DNA of 64,000 nucleotides from Pseudodesulfovibrio sp. (GCA_016744135.1 JADGEX010000001.1:2243029-2307028), one strand, 5' to 3'. Positions 35,242 to 44,618 are shown, numbered from the stretch's first letter. Notes: a model not told the origin generated them from the letters alone. Program-made: numbers and translations.

Positions 35242-36420
35242 GTGAAAATGACCAATATAAGTCCTGACATCTCGAAGGTTGATCTTCAGATATGCTCTCG
35301 TTGTATTTATGATGAACGAGTTTCAGGTATTTCTTTTGATGAAGAGGGTGTGTGTAACTATTGTCATCAACAAGACTCTCTTGTGGAACAATACGGAACC
35401 GGGAATGCAAAAGGGGAAGCCGCGTTCGACAAGATAGTCGAAGATATGAAACTTCAGGGAAAGAATAAGAAGTATGATTGTATTGTTGGCGTAAGTGGTG
35501 GGACAGATTCATCCTATATGCTTCATCTTGCTAAGGAGAGGGGGCTACGTCCACTGGCCGTGCATTATGACAATACTTGGAACACAGCGGTCTCTACGCA
35601 GAATATTCGAAAAATGTTGGAAGCACTTGATATTGATTTGTATACGCATGTCGTCAATAACAAGGAGTCTGATGACATTTTTAAGTCGTTTTTTATGGCC
35701 GGTGTTGCAGAAATTGAGGCTGCGACGGATTTGGCTCTCGCGGAAGTCATGTACAGGGTCGCGAACAAATGGGGGATAAAATATATCCTTGAAGGACATT
35801 CTTTTGTTGCAGAAGGAATTACTCCTCTTGGGCGAAATTACTTTGATGGCAAGTATATTCAGTCCATTCATGCACAATATGGCGTTCGGCCAATGAAGAC
35901 CTACCCCCTCATGACTTTTTCACGGTTTTTGTGGTGGTCATTGGCGTGTCGCATAAAAAAAATACGTCCTTACTGGTATATTCAGTACTCGAAAGAGGAC
36001 GCCATGAAGCTTTTGAAGGAGAAGTATGGATGGGACTATTACGGGGGGCACCATCTTGAAAATCGTATGACGGCCTTTGCGCACAATGTGTATTTCCCGG
36101 AGAAGTTCGATTCAGACTTCAGAAACAATACCCTGTCCGCTCTTGCCCGGCATGGTGGGGTGTCGAGGGCTGAAGCATGGCGTCAATACAACACACCCCG
36201 CACGGTTGAAGCTGGCCTCATTACTTATTTTTGTAAAAGACTCGGCCTTTCTGAGGCGGAATATGATGAGATCATGAGCCGTCCTCCGAGGTCCTGGACG
36301 GAATTTCCAACATACAAAAAAAGGTTCGAGCTTTTCCGTCCTCTTTTCGCTGTGCTCGCAAAAGCTGAACTCGTGCCATACAGTTTTTATATTAAATACT
36401 GCTTCCCAACGGGGCTATAA
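35242..36420 (+). CDS. N-acetyl sugar amidotransferase (WbpG/PseA-like)
   Basis: This 392-residue protein of the adenine nucleotide alpha-hydrolase fold has PP-loop VGVSGGTDSSYML (about residue 84), preceded by a likely zinc-binding Cys set (CSRC, CNYC). WbpG/PseA proteins act with HisH and HisF homologues to build an acetamidino group on acetamido sugars; those two genes follow immediately. The start is GTG at 35242 or ATG at 35248; neither has a strong Shine-Dalgarno. The TAA stop abuts the next ATG directly. Confidence 0.88.
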   Translation: MKMTNISPDISKVDLQICSRCIYDERVSGISFDEEGVCNYCHQQDSLVEQYGTGNAKGEAAFDKIVEDMKLQGKNKKYDCIVGVSGGTDSSYMLHLAKERGLRPLAVHYDNTWNTAVSTQNIRKMLEALDIDLYTHVVNNKESDDIFKSFFMAGVAEIEAATDLALAEVMYRVANKWGIKYILEGHSFVAEGITPLGRNYFDGKYIQSIHAQYGVRPMKTYPLMTFSRFLWWSLACRIKKIRPYWYIQYSKEDAMKLLKEKYGWDYYGGHHLENRMTAFAHNVYFPEKFDSDFRNNTLSALARHGGVSRAEAWRQYNTPRTVEAGLITYFCKRLGLSEAEYDEIMSRPPRSWTEFPTYKKRFELFRPLFAVLAKAELVPYSFYIKYCFPTGL

Positions 36421-37023
36421 ATGATAGTTGTGGTGGATTACGGAATGGGCAATCTGGGCTCAATCAAGAATATGTTCGACCGAATAGGCGTTCAATCTGT
36501 TGTTTCTAGCGATTTTGACGTCATCCGGAGTGCCCAAAAAATATTGCTTCCCGGTGTGGGAGCCTTTGATGCGGCGATGGGTACTATTCGGAAGACGGGG
36601 TTGAAAGATGTGCTTGATGAAAAAGTTCTTGAGAAGAAAACGCCGATTCTTGGCATTTGTCTTGGTATGCAGTTGTTGACACAGGGGAGTGATGAAGGAG
36701 AAATTTCGGGGTTGGGCTGGATAGACGCATATACATCCCGTTTTCCCAGAAGTGCGGATCTTAAAGTCCCACATATGGGATGGAATACAGTTCAGAGCAG
36801 CAATGGGTGCACATGGACTGACAATACGGAGGAACAACGGTTTTATTTTGTGCATTCGTATTATGTACTTGTGAAAAATGAAGAAAATTCCATGTTGAAA
36901 ACCAAGTATGGCCTCACTTTTGATTCAGGAATTTGCAAAGATAATATCTTTGGTTGTCAATTCCATCCCGAGAAGAGTCATAAGTTTGGGATGCAGTTTC
37001 TTTCCTGGTTTGCGAGGATATAA
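36421..37023 (+). CDS. hisH: HisH-like glutamine amidotransferase, glycan-specific (WbpH/HisH2-like)
   Basis: This 200-residue class I glutaminase has Cys80 in LGICLGMQLL and the His182-x-Glu184 pair in CQFHPEKS. It produces ammonia for a cyclase-type partner. Starting at the base after the previous stop (TAAATG), and overlapping the HisF start by one base, it is clearly in an operon with the WbpG-like gene. Because the genomic context is a glycan locus and not histidine biosynthesis, acetamidino sugar synthesis is the more likely role. Confidence 0.88.
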   Translation: MIVVVDYGMGNLGSIKNMFDRIGVQSVVSSDFDVIRSAQKILLPGVGAFDAAMGTIRKTGLKDVLDEKVLEKKTPILGICLGMQLLTQGSDEGEISGLGWIDAYTSRFPRSADLKVPHMGWNTVQSSNGCTWTDNTEEQRFYFVHSYYVLVKNEENSMLKTKYGLTFDSGICKDNIFGCQFHPEKSHKFGMQFLSWFARI

Positions 37024-37784
37024 TGCTCAGAGTCAGAGTTATTCCCACACTGCTGCTGCATGATGAGAGTCTCGTTAAAACGACGCGATTTAAGAATCAT
37101 GTGTATATCGGTGATCCATGCAACACCGTCAGAATTTTCAATGAACTTGAAGTCGATGAGCTTTTATTTCTCGATATACTTGCAACGCCCGATGGCGACA
37201 GTCCGAATTACAAGCTCCTTGCGGAGGTGGCATCAGAGTGCTTCATGCCCATTGCCTATGGCGGTGGCATCCGTTCACTTGACGATGCAAAGAAGGCTTT
37301 TGATATTGGTATTGAAAAAATTTCTCTTAATTCAGCATGTTTTCAGTCTCCCCAATTGATAACTCAAATTGCGGAACATTTTGGTTCTCAGGCGGTTATC
37401 GTATCAATTGATGTGAAGTCGACCTTGTGGGGAGGTCGCAGGGTGTTTTGCAACGCGGGGAGAAAAAATACCGGAGAAGATCCGGTCTCGTGGGCAAAAA
37501 AAGTTGAAGAACTTGGTGCTGGAGAAATTCTTTTGACTAATATTGAAAGGGAAGGATCGTGGCAGGGTTTTGACGTGGAGCTCACCCGAAGGGTTAGCAA
37601 TGCAGTTGACATCCCTGTTGTTGCACACGGCGGGGCTGGCAACGTCGGTCATCTCGCCGAGATTGTCAGTGAAGGAAAAGCTTCGGCTGTTGCTCTTGGA
37701 AGCATGGTGGTTTTTCAGAAGCAAGACATGGGTGTTTTGGTCAATTTCCCTAATCGAACCGAACTTTTAAACGCAATACAGTAG
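37023..37784 (+). CDS. hisF: HisF-like cyclase subunit, glycan-specific (WbpI/HisF2-like)
   Basis: This 253-residue TIM barrel has GGGIRSLDDA and VVAHGGAGNVGHL, as in HisF. At position 11, where true HisF carries catalytic Asp in IPCLD, this protein has Leu (IPTLL). The second catalytic Asp in SIDVKS is kept. That pattern is expected of amidine-forming paralogues and not of imidazole glycerol phosphate synthase. It is translationally coupled to the HisH gene (TAATG). Confidence 0.87.
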   Translation: MLRVRVIPTLLLHDESLVKTTRFKNHVYIGDPCNTVRIFNELEVDELLFLDILATPDGDSPNYKLLAEVASECFMPIAYGGGIRSLDDAKKAFDIGIEKISLNSACFQSPQLITQIAEHFGSQAVIVSIDVKSTLWGGRRVFCNAGRKNTGEDPVSWAKKVEELGAGEILLTNIEREGSWQGFDVELTRRVSNAVDIPVVAHGGAGNVGHLAEIVSEGKASAVALGSMVVFQKQDMGVLVNFPNRTELLNAIQ

Positions 37785-37788
37785 TCAA

Positions 37789-38853
37789 ATGAAATATTAT
37801 CTGCATGTCGGCCTGCACAAGACGGCTACCAAATTTTATCAGTACAGTGTTTTTCCTCATCTTCCTGAGGAAAAGTATACCTATAATCCTGGCTTGTTGA
37901 CTCAGTTGATGGCTGATTTGCTGAAGGCGTCATCTGGGGATGTTTCCCTTGTTTTGGACGCGATTGCGCAAGAAAAACAACGGTTGGAAAAGGTTGGTCG
38001 AGATGTCGTGATTTCTCGAGAGGTGATGTCTGGCGATCTGTTTAGCTTTTATCGGGATCATACGGAAACCATTTCCCGTCTTGGAAAGGCATTTGATGAT
38101 GCCGAGATACTTTTGGCTTTTCGGTATCAACCGGAGTGGATCATCTCTTGTTACCGTGAAAGTGTACATGAACATCACTACCAGAGCCTCGCAGATTTTA
38201 TCAGTCAGCCCGTAACTGATGACGGGTTTGCTCATGCTGACTACAGGCTTTTCGATTACACAAGCATTTTGAAGACATATTGTGAGACATTTGGAAAAGA
38301 GCATGTCCATGTCTCTTTTTTCGAGAGTTTTTGCAAGGATCAGCCGCAAGCAATACAGGATGTTTGTACTATCCTTGGGCTTGAGAAACCTCTCATCATA
38401 CAGCGATCTTCCTCCATACCAAACCGAGGGTATTCCGCGTTGGCAATTTCCTTGTCCATTTGGCGTTACAAGACTCTGAAGGCATTAGGGTTACATAAAC
38501 GATGTGTTCATCGGCCGATTCTTTTCTTTGGCGAGAAAGGGATTCCGGCAGGCTTTAAGAATTTGTCTGTACTGCCCGATGAACCGTATTGGGGGCAACG
38601 TTTTTTGCGGGACAATGAAGAGGTCCGGTCAGATTCATATCCGAACGTTGGCTTTTGGGAGAAGGTTCAGATGGCTTTGAGTTGGCGTAGTCTCATGAAG
38701 CAGGGCGTTGACAGAATTACGTATGTTGATTCCGATTTGTTGAAAGAACAGCGTGCAGAGATTGAAGTTTATTTTCAGGAAAAGAACAAAGCCTTTGATG
38801 TATACGCACGTGAAATCAATGTGAAAATACCAAAACGGTATTTAGGGCAATGA
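37789..38853 (+). CDS. Sulfotransferase-like protein
   Basis: This 354-residue protein has an N-terminal PAPS-binding P-loop-like motif LHVGLHKTATKF and a downstream 3'-phosphate-binding-like region (FRYQPEWIISCYRES). The similarity is to sulfotransferase-type glycan-modifying proteins. It lies four bases after the HisF gene. Sulfation of a sugar is plausible in a sulfate reducer, but it is a prediction from two motifs. Confidence 0.6.
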   Translation: MKYYLHVGLHKTATKFYQYSVFPHLPEEKYTYNPGLLTQLMADLLKASSGDVSLVLDAIAQEKQRLEKVGRDVVISREVMSGDLFSFYRDHTETISRLGKAFDDAEILLAFRYQPEWIISCYRESVHEHHYQSLADFISQPVTDDGFAHADYRLFDYTSILKTYCETFGKEHVHVSFFESFCKDQPQAIQDVCTILGLEKPLIIQRSSSIPNRGYSALAISLSIWRYKTLKALGLHKRCVHRPILFFGEKGIPAGFKNLSVLPDEPYWGQRFLRDNEEVRSDSYPNVGFWEKVQMALSWRSLMKQGVDRITYVDSDLLKEQRAEIEVYFQEKNKAFDVYAREINVKIPKRYLGQ

Positions 38854-38935
38854 TGTTGATAGATCTTTTGAGGATTGAACATATTATCTGTGACAATTGC
38901 CAGAATCTCAAATTTGAAGGTTGAATGGTTGTAGT

Positions 38936-40486
38936 ATGGAAGTACTTATACTCTATATATTTGCGTTTGTGATTCGTATCCTTTTTCTGTGTTCGAATTC
39001 TACTGATAGCTGGTTGGTCTGGTATTCATTGAATTGTCAGAAGGGCGCTTGGGTAAATCATACAGCCTACAACTCCTGTATTGAAGGGACCATTGGCAAT
39101 CCCAAGTTGCAATATCTTATTGTGAGCCTTTTCCCGGAGAAATATCAGACGATTGCAGGAAATTTGCTCAATATAGCGTATGATTTCGTTGTGATGACGT
39201 TTATATATATAATCGCTTTCAACACAGTCGGCGGAGCCGATGCCCGGTTGTTCGCCTTCCTTTCTGCAATGATCTACGCGACGGCACCCATCCTTTTGCC
39301 GTCAACGGCGAGGCTTACCGGGGTCAAGGCCCGTACTTTGAGTGGGTTGATAGGCTTTTTGTATTTCATGTCGCTCTCTCAGGCCCTTTTGTTTGATAAC
39401 CATATCTTTTATCTTGTGTGCGGTGTGATTTCGGTGCTGGCAGTGTTAGCTTCTTCCTTTGCCATGCAGGTAATAGTTTTCTTTTCTCTTATTTTGTCCA
39501 TTTTTTACATGACCCCGGCGCCGCTATTGGCCTTTGTTATTCCGGTCTGTATTGCCTACTTCATCCCTGGAGTTGGCTTGAAGGAAGTTATCCGCCATAA
39601 GATCAATCATTACGGATGGTATTTCAATAGCTATGTGGGTACTGGGGCCAATAACAGAAACGACTTCAAGGGGCTGATGGCAGAGATTCGTGGACAGCGC
39701 AGGGCCAATATCATCCTGTATCATTTGTTCATGACGCAAAGCATTTTGATTGCGATTTATTCTCTCCCAGTGCTTTTTGTTTTGCTTTATTTTTGTGTTT
39801 TTGACGGTGCTTTTTTGCAAATCATCAGCAATAGCCCTGTGTACACCTTTTATGCTTATCTCGTCGTGGCTTCCTTCCTGCTGTTTATCATTATATCGAC
39901 TCGGTATTTCCTTTTTTTGGGCGAGGCGGAACGGTATTTTGAATATTCTTTTCCTTTTGCCTGCCTGCTTATGGTGCCACTTTTTAGTTCGGGTCGGCTG
40001 TCAGTCCTGTTCGGCATGGGGTTGATTCTGTATCAAATCACCGTTGTACTGTGTGGCATCTTTTTCAAGTACCGTTTTGAGTATTTCAAAGCATTTGAAT
40101 CCTTCAAGCCTGACGATGAGGACGTGGAGCTTGTCGAGATGATAAAGGCGTTGCCCAATGACAACCCGAATATCCTTGTTATCCCGACTAAATGTGCTTT
40201 CAAGTTAGCTACGTTGACACCGCCGGAATCCGGCATGAAATATTTATTGTATTTCGTGACGAACAAAGTTGATGGATTCAAATATATGAAGAAAGCATTC
40301 AAGCATTATGAGTCACTTGATTTTGATTTTGACTATGTTCGGTCCGAATACGGCATTGATACTGTCGTGGTGCTGAATGATCAGTGTAAGGTGCTCCCAG
40401 AAGTAACTCAGGAATTCCTGGCACAGGGCACTGTTGTCGGACGGAACGAGAGATACACACTGTATTCTCTGTTTGGCGGTAGGTAG
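38936..40486 (+). CDS. Polytopic membrane protein, possibly GT-C-like
   Basis: This protein of about 516 residues has roughly ten hydrophobic segments through residue 380 and a soluble C-terminal tail of about 140 residues. No family is certain. The early STDSWLVWY after the first helix is compatible with the acidic motif of GT-C-type glycosyltransferases, which use lipid-linked sugars. The start at 38936 follows no strong Shine-Dalgarno; TTG at 38921 is an alternative. It precedes the CMP-sugar synthetase gene by four bases. Confidence 0.55.
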   Translation: MEVLILYIFAFVIRILFLCSNSTDSWLVWYSLNCQKGAWVNHTAYNSCIEGTIGNPKLQYLIVSLFPEKYQTIAGNLLNIAYDFVVMTFIYIIAFNTVGGADARLFAFLSAMIYATAPILLPSTARLTGVKARTLSGLIGFLYFMSLSQALLFDNHIFYLVCGVISVLAVLASSFAMQVIVFFSLILSIFYMTPAPLLAFVIPVCIAYFIPGVGLKEVIRHKINHYGWYFNSYVGTGANNRNDFKGLMAEIRGQRRANIILYHLFMTQSILIAIYSLPVLFVLLYFCVFDGAFLQIISNSPVYTFYAYLVVASFLLFIIISTRYFLFLGEAERYFEYSFPFACLLMVPLFSSGRLSVLFGMGLILYQITVVLCGIFFKYRFEYFKAFESFKPDDEDVELVEMIKALPNDNPNILVIPTKCAFKLATLTPPESGMKYLLYFVTNKVDGFKYMKKAFKHYESLDFDFDYVRSEYGIDTVVVLNDQCKVLPEVTQEFLAQGTVVGRNERYTLYSLFGGR

Positions 40487-40490
40487 AAGT

Positions 40491-41201
40491 ATGGATGCTC
40501 ATATAATAGGTGAGCGCTCCAAACAAACGGAAGCGCTGGCGATTATTCCTGCCCGGGGAGGGTCCAAAGGCATTCCGCACAAGAATATTTATCCGTTGTG
40601 CGGGAAGCCTCTGATTGCCTATTCTATCGAAACAGCTTTGGCAGCTTCCAGTATTGATCGTGTGGTGGTTTCCACGGACGACAAGGAGATTGCCGCTGTA
40701 GCTCGGGAATATGGTGCTGAAGTGCCATACCTACGACCTGAATCTTTGGCTTCTGATTCTGCTGAAATATCAGGCTGCATAAATCACATGCTGCAATGGT
40801 TGTACGACGAGCAGGGTTACGTTAGTGATTTACATACGGTGCTCTATCCGACCCATTTGTTTCGTAAAGTCTCGTTAGTGGATTCCATGGTGCAAAAGGT
40901 TGCTGTAGGTGGATATTATACAGCAACAACTGTTCGACAGATTGATGTGCAAGAGTCTCAATATTACGCTCAAGACTGTGGCTGCCTGCAAGTACTTCAT
41001 GATCGGAAGCGTCCATTGGGTCGAGGTCAGTATTACAGAGGGTATGGTTCAGTGCTTGTCCGTTCAAATCATTTTATGCCGTACTCGCGCTATGCTTCTA
41101 TATTGACAGATGAGATTGAGTTTATAGACATTGATGAGTGGGATGATTTTTATCTTGCCGAGGAAGTCATCACACAAGGACTGTACGATTTCGAATTATG
41201 A
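40491..41201 (+). CDS. CMP-sugar synthetase (acylneuraminate cytidylyltransferase family)
   Basis: This 236-residue enzyme opens with the family signature LAIIPARGGSKGIPHKN, followed by VVSTDDKEIAAVA and the loop around RPESLASDSAE. It would activate a nonulosonic acid or similar sugar with CTP. No sialic, pseudaminic or legionaminic synthase is visible in the window, so the sugar is made elsewhere or is different. The ATG at 40491 has AGGTAG upstream; an earlier in-frame start at 40434 lies within the previous gene. It overlaps the next gene by four bases (ATGA). Confidence 0.88.
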   Translation: MDAHIIGERSKQTEALAIIPARGGSKGIPHKNIYPLCGKPLIAYSIETALAASSIDRVVVSTDDKEIAAVAREYGAEVPYLRPESLASDSAEISGCINHMLQWLYDEQGYVSDLHTVLYPTHLFRKVSLVDSMVQKVAVGGYYTATTVRQIDVQESQYYAQDCGCLQVLHDRKRPLGRGQYYRGYGSVLVRSNHFMPYSRYASILTDEIEFIDIDEWDDFYLAEEVITQGLYDFEL

Positions 41202-42439
41202 TTTTTATACTTCCCATAATAACCGCGAATACCGCGATGGATTGGTGCAAGGCGCCGCTCTCTGGTCTGCTGGAAAACATGGTGACCGAGCTGCTTTTGT
41301 TGCCGAGTCCTCATGAGGCCTGGTTTTTGACGGATTCTTCAACGATGGAAGAGTTGGTTCGAAAGGCGGGATCGACTTCTGTGTTGCGAATGGGATCAGA
41401 AGGAGCTGGGCTTACAAGGGAACAGACTGCTGATAAAATTGAAAATCTTTTTGGGACAAAAACTCCAGTCACGGTTCTTGATCACAGGAATCCTTTGTTG
41501 ACAGCTTCTTTATTGATGGACGCTGTTGAAAAGTATTTTGAAGACAGTCAGTCCCCACTTGTCTCAACAGTTACTCCAGACGATCATCCTGTGCAGTTGC
41601 GTACCCTTTATAATGTTGTTGATGTCGGGATGATTCATCTGCTTGATACCGACGTTCAGGCTATTGAGACTCTTCCTGTTCCTTTTCATCAAGCGCCGGC
41701 TGTCACCAAGCCGTTTTATTTTGATTGGCGGATAGTCGAAAATAGTGATCTTGAGAATGTTGTCTATTTGGCAGGGGAAAATGGACTTGTTCTTTTTACT
41801 GCTGAAGACGTGGACTCATGGAGTGAGGTTTGGATCAAGGAAAGTTCGACAACGGCGCGTATAGCCTTGGCAAAGAGACAGCCTGAGGTGTGTGGACATG
41901 TTTCTTCTTCAGTGGGGTCCTATTGTCATAGAGGTGTTTTTCGTGAGGGGAACGAGTTGTTTCTTTACGGTGAAGAAGACAATTCCATGATGCAACTGGT
42001 GCCTTTTACCAGAGAAGGTCTGGATTCTGAATTTCCGGTTCATATCTCTTTGCGTAGTGTGAAAACACGGATTGGCGAGTTCGAAAGTTCGGTTTCGGGA
42101 TTTGCCTATACGGTGCAACAATCTTCGCAAGGGGGGCAATATACCCATGAAAGTCTTTATTCACCTGCCAACGGATGTTGGTGTGCGAGAACCCAGAGAG
42201 ACAATGAAGGATGCAAGCTTTCGGGAAGGCAGCGGTTCCCTTCAATTTTTCAGGTCGATCCGAGTTTGTTTATCGGAACAGTGGAGCAACTACGTCATTT
42301 AAACGACTTACTGTCGTCTGCTCGTGTCCGGGGTTTCGAGCTTGGTAATTATTCTTGCCTCATCCAAAACCCGATAGACATCCTTCGATATACTGCACGT
42401 TTTCGGTGTGTGAATGATGGAGGGAATCATGATGTATAA
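41198..42439 (+). CDS. Protein of unknown function, N-terminal part vaguely cytidylyltransferase-like
   Basis: A 413-residue protein, no family recognised. It starts at the ATGA overlap with the CMP-sugar synthetase, so it is translationally coupled to it. Residues about 90-140 (HRNPLLTASLLMDAVEKYF, then SPLVSTVTPDDHPVQL) resemble the middle strand-helix region of nucleotidyl-sugar synthetases, but the N-terminal nucleotide loop of that family is absent. The C-terminal half is Cys-containing and without recognisable motif. Inference: a partner or degenerate relative of the synthetase. Confidence 0.5.
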   Translation: MIFILPIITANTAMDWCKAPLSGLLENMVTELLLLPSPHEAWFLTDSSTMEELVRKAGSTSVLRMGSEGAGLTREQTADKIENLFGTKTPVTVLDHRNPLLTASLLMDAVEKYFEDSQSPLVSTVTPDDHPVQLRTLYNVVDVGMIHLLDTDVQAIETLPVPFHQAPAVTKPFYFDWRIVENSDLENVVYLAGENGLVLFTAEDVDSWSEVWIKESSTTARIALAKRQPEVCGHVSSSVGSYCHRGVFREGNELFLYGEEDNSMMQLVPFTREGLDSEFPVHISLRSVKTRIGEFESSVSGFAYTVQQSSQGGQYTHESLYSPANGCWCARTQRDNEGCKLSGRQRFPSIFQVDPSLFIGTVEQLRHLNDLLSSARVRGFELGNYSCLIQNPIDILRYTARFRCVNDGGNHDV

Positions 42440-43421
42440 GGGAAGAGGCATGGACTCGCGACTTATGCAATATGCCGTCAAGAACATGGTCCTCAAATCC
42501 GTTTCTGGCAAGTCTAAGGGGGCTGACATTTATCAGGAATTTTATCGAGATGTGTGCAGCTTGCGACTTCCCAATAGGGGGAAGTCTGTCGATATGCGGT
42601 TGCCGCAGTCGATGAAAAAGTACGTTGCACCAGCCAATACTGCTTTCCGTGATTTGACTCCCGTTGGGAACGGGAGATTTATGGGCATTGAAGTGTATAG
42701 CCGTCGTCTTGTCGAGATAAGCTGTGAAGATGGTATGCGAGATTTGCCGGTGGAATACGGCGCATTTGCCTTGACTGGCACACCTGACGGCTTTGCTTTT
42801 ATTGCTTCGACAGATCAGCGATTCACTGTACTCAACCGCGATTTGACTATTCATTCCAATTGTTCGTTGAAGGATTTTGGGGTCAGTGCAAATGGCGCTA
42901 CCCGGATAACAACTTCAGATGACTCCTTTGTGGTGGTTGTTCCGGAAAGCAGAAAAGTCCTTTTTATCGATAAGGATTTGCGACTCAAAAAAAGTGTTAA
43001 TTTGCCGTATGGTTCTACCGTTCATGATGTTGTTGGTTACAATGGTGGGGTTTTACTTTCGGAGAGTGTGCCGGTTTGCAATGAATCTGGTGCTCTTCTT
43101 TGGATGAATGAGCATGGGGATGTTTTCACCATATTTGAAGAATTGGATAGACCTTTCGGGCTTTCGACATATCAGGATTGTATCCTTGTCGGTGATTTTA
43201 GAGGATTACATTTTGTTCATGTTGAAGGGATGATTGTCGTAGGGCATCAATGTATTCCATGGAACGAGTTTGCTCAAAAGGCCCAGGCAAGAAGCGGATA
43301 TATTTATGAGTCCGTTATACAATCGGATAGGGTGACAACGATTGTTAGACTTGCCAGTGGTGGCATCAGTACAAATACAAACTTTTGTCTGTGTGAATTT
43401 GATTTGAACGATATCGGCTGA
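42432..43421 (+). CDS. Protein of unknown function, beta-propeller-like
   Basis: This 329-residue protein has repeating short beta-strand patterns (residues about 80-280), for example VEISCEDGMRDLPVEYGAFA, DGFAFIASTDQRFTVLN and DDSFVVVVPESRKVLFID, suggesting a beta-propeller-type fold. No sugar-binding motif is certain. The ATG at 42432 has GGAGGG seven bases upstream and overlaps the previous gene by eight bases; ATGs at 42414 and 42429 are alternatives. It probably belongs to the same operon as the CMP-sugar synthetase. Confidence 0.5.
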   Translation: MYKGRGMDSRLMQYAVKNMVLKSVSGKSKGADIYQEFYRDVCSLRLPNRGKSVDMRLPQSMKKYVAPANTAFRDLTPVGNGRFMGIEVYSRRLVEISCEDGMRDLPVEYGAFALTGTPDGFAFIASTDQRFTVLNRDLTIHSNCSLKDFGVSANGATRITTSDDSFVVVVPESRKVLFIDKDLRLKKSVNLPYGSTVHDVVGYNGGVLLSESVPVCNESGALLWMNEHGDVFTIFEELDRPFGLSTYQDCILVGDFRGLHFVHVEGMIVVGHQCIPWNEFAQKAQARSGYIYESVIQSDRVTTIVRLASGGISTNTNFCLCEFDLNDIG

Positions 43422-43459
43422 GTGACTTTAGCCGATCTTTTTGAGCTGTTTGGAGTGCG

Positions 43460-44575
43460 ATGAATATGACACAAAAATTGAAAGTGGCACTCTACGGCGC
43501 AGGGAGTGGCGGTGAACTTATGGAGAGAAATCTTCGTGGTTCAGAGTGTGTTGTCGTGGTTTTTTTTGATTCAGATTTGTCCAAAATGGGTTCTTGTTTG
43601 AGTGGAATCCCAATAGATATCCCCGCAAATCATGCCAGATATGAGTATGATTTTATTATAATAGCTTCGACAACAGTCTATGAAGAAAGTATCTGCAATA
43701 CATTGAAAAAATTGCAGATCCCGAGTGAGATTATTGTCCCTCGTACTCTTTTGACAAACAATCTCCCCTTAATAATAAGGAATTATCGGAATGGGTCATG
43801 TCCAGATGTTTGCGCTTCTGGGATGTCTTATCATCGGCAAGCGATTATACCTCAGTATTCTTCCCATTCAATTTTCAATTATGCACAGACGTCAATGGAT
43901 ATTTTTTATGATTTCTCCGTTGCAAAAGAGTTTCTCCATGGCTGTGCGACAACTCCGAAAGTCTGGCTTATTGGCCTTACCTATTACTCTTTGCATTATG
44001 ACATGAGTCTGTCACAGCCTTGGACGCGGGTGTTTTATTACAAGGATTTATTTGGCTATCATAACCTTTCAGAAAAAAGAAAAGCCTACTATTTGAACGA
44101 ATTTGATATGAAAAAGCTGACCGAAATGCTTCCTGAATCCATTGTAAAAAGTGTTCAGGCGGCAGAATACACAACGCAGGTTCTTGAAAATAGGCATGAG
44201 GTCGATCGTAAAGTCATGGCTGAGTTGTCGCAAAAGCAGGCAAAAACGGATTCAAATAAGGACTACCCCGCGACTGTGGATGAGAATAAACGCCTTCTAG
44301 AAGCGTACGTTCAGCTTCTTGTGGAGAAAGGTATTCAACCTGTATTTACATTAATTCCATTTCCCGCAGCATATCCAATTGGAGAAAAACTTTTCGCGGA
44401 ATTTTTTGAATATCTCAAAAGTCTTGAAATAAAATATGGCTGCCAGATAATTAACGGATATGATTTGAACGGATATGGGGACGAGTGTTTTTATGATGTT
44501 TCTCACCTCAATTTGCAAGGTGGCATCAAGTTTACTCAGCATGTGGATGAGTTCTTGAAGAAGATTATCTCATGA
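43460..44575 (+). CDS. PglD-like N-terminal plus SGNH-like C-terminal protein (paralogue 2)
   Basis: This 371-residue protein parallels the one at 24516-25640. It has an N-terminal Rossmann-like unit (ALYGAGSGGELMERNL, FFDSDLSKMG), a Ser in ASGMSYHRQA, and FYDVSHLNLQGG near the end. The shared core WLIGLTYYSLHYDMS differs little from that of its paralogue. Overall identity is moderate, so duplication was not recent. It ends the + strand glycan run. Inference: carbohydrate ester chemistry. Confidence 0.62.
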   Translation: MNMTQKLKVALYGAGSGGELMERNLRGSECVVVVFFDSDLSKMGSCLSGIPIDIPANHARYEYDFIIIASTTVYEESICNTLKKLQIPSEIIVPRTLLTNNLPLIIRNYRNGSCPDVCASGMSYHRQAIIPQYSSHSIFNYAQTSMDIFYDFSVAKEFLHGCATTPKVWLIGLTYYSLHYDMSLSQPWTRVFYYKDLFGYHNLSEKRKAYYLNEFDMKKLTEMLPESIVKSVQAAEYTTQVLENRHEVDRKVMAELSQKQAKTDSNKDYPATVDENKRLLEAYVQLLVEKGIQPVFTLIPFPAAYPIGEKLFAEFFEYLKSLEIKYGCQIINGYDLNGYGDECFYDVSHLNLQGGIKFTQHVDEFLKKIIS

Positions 44576-44618
44576 GAATTATCCTGAGTTTATTCAGCTT
44601 AGACAGATTTGACCGTAA

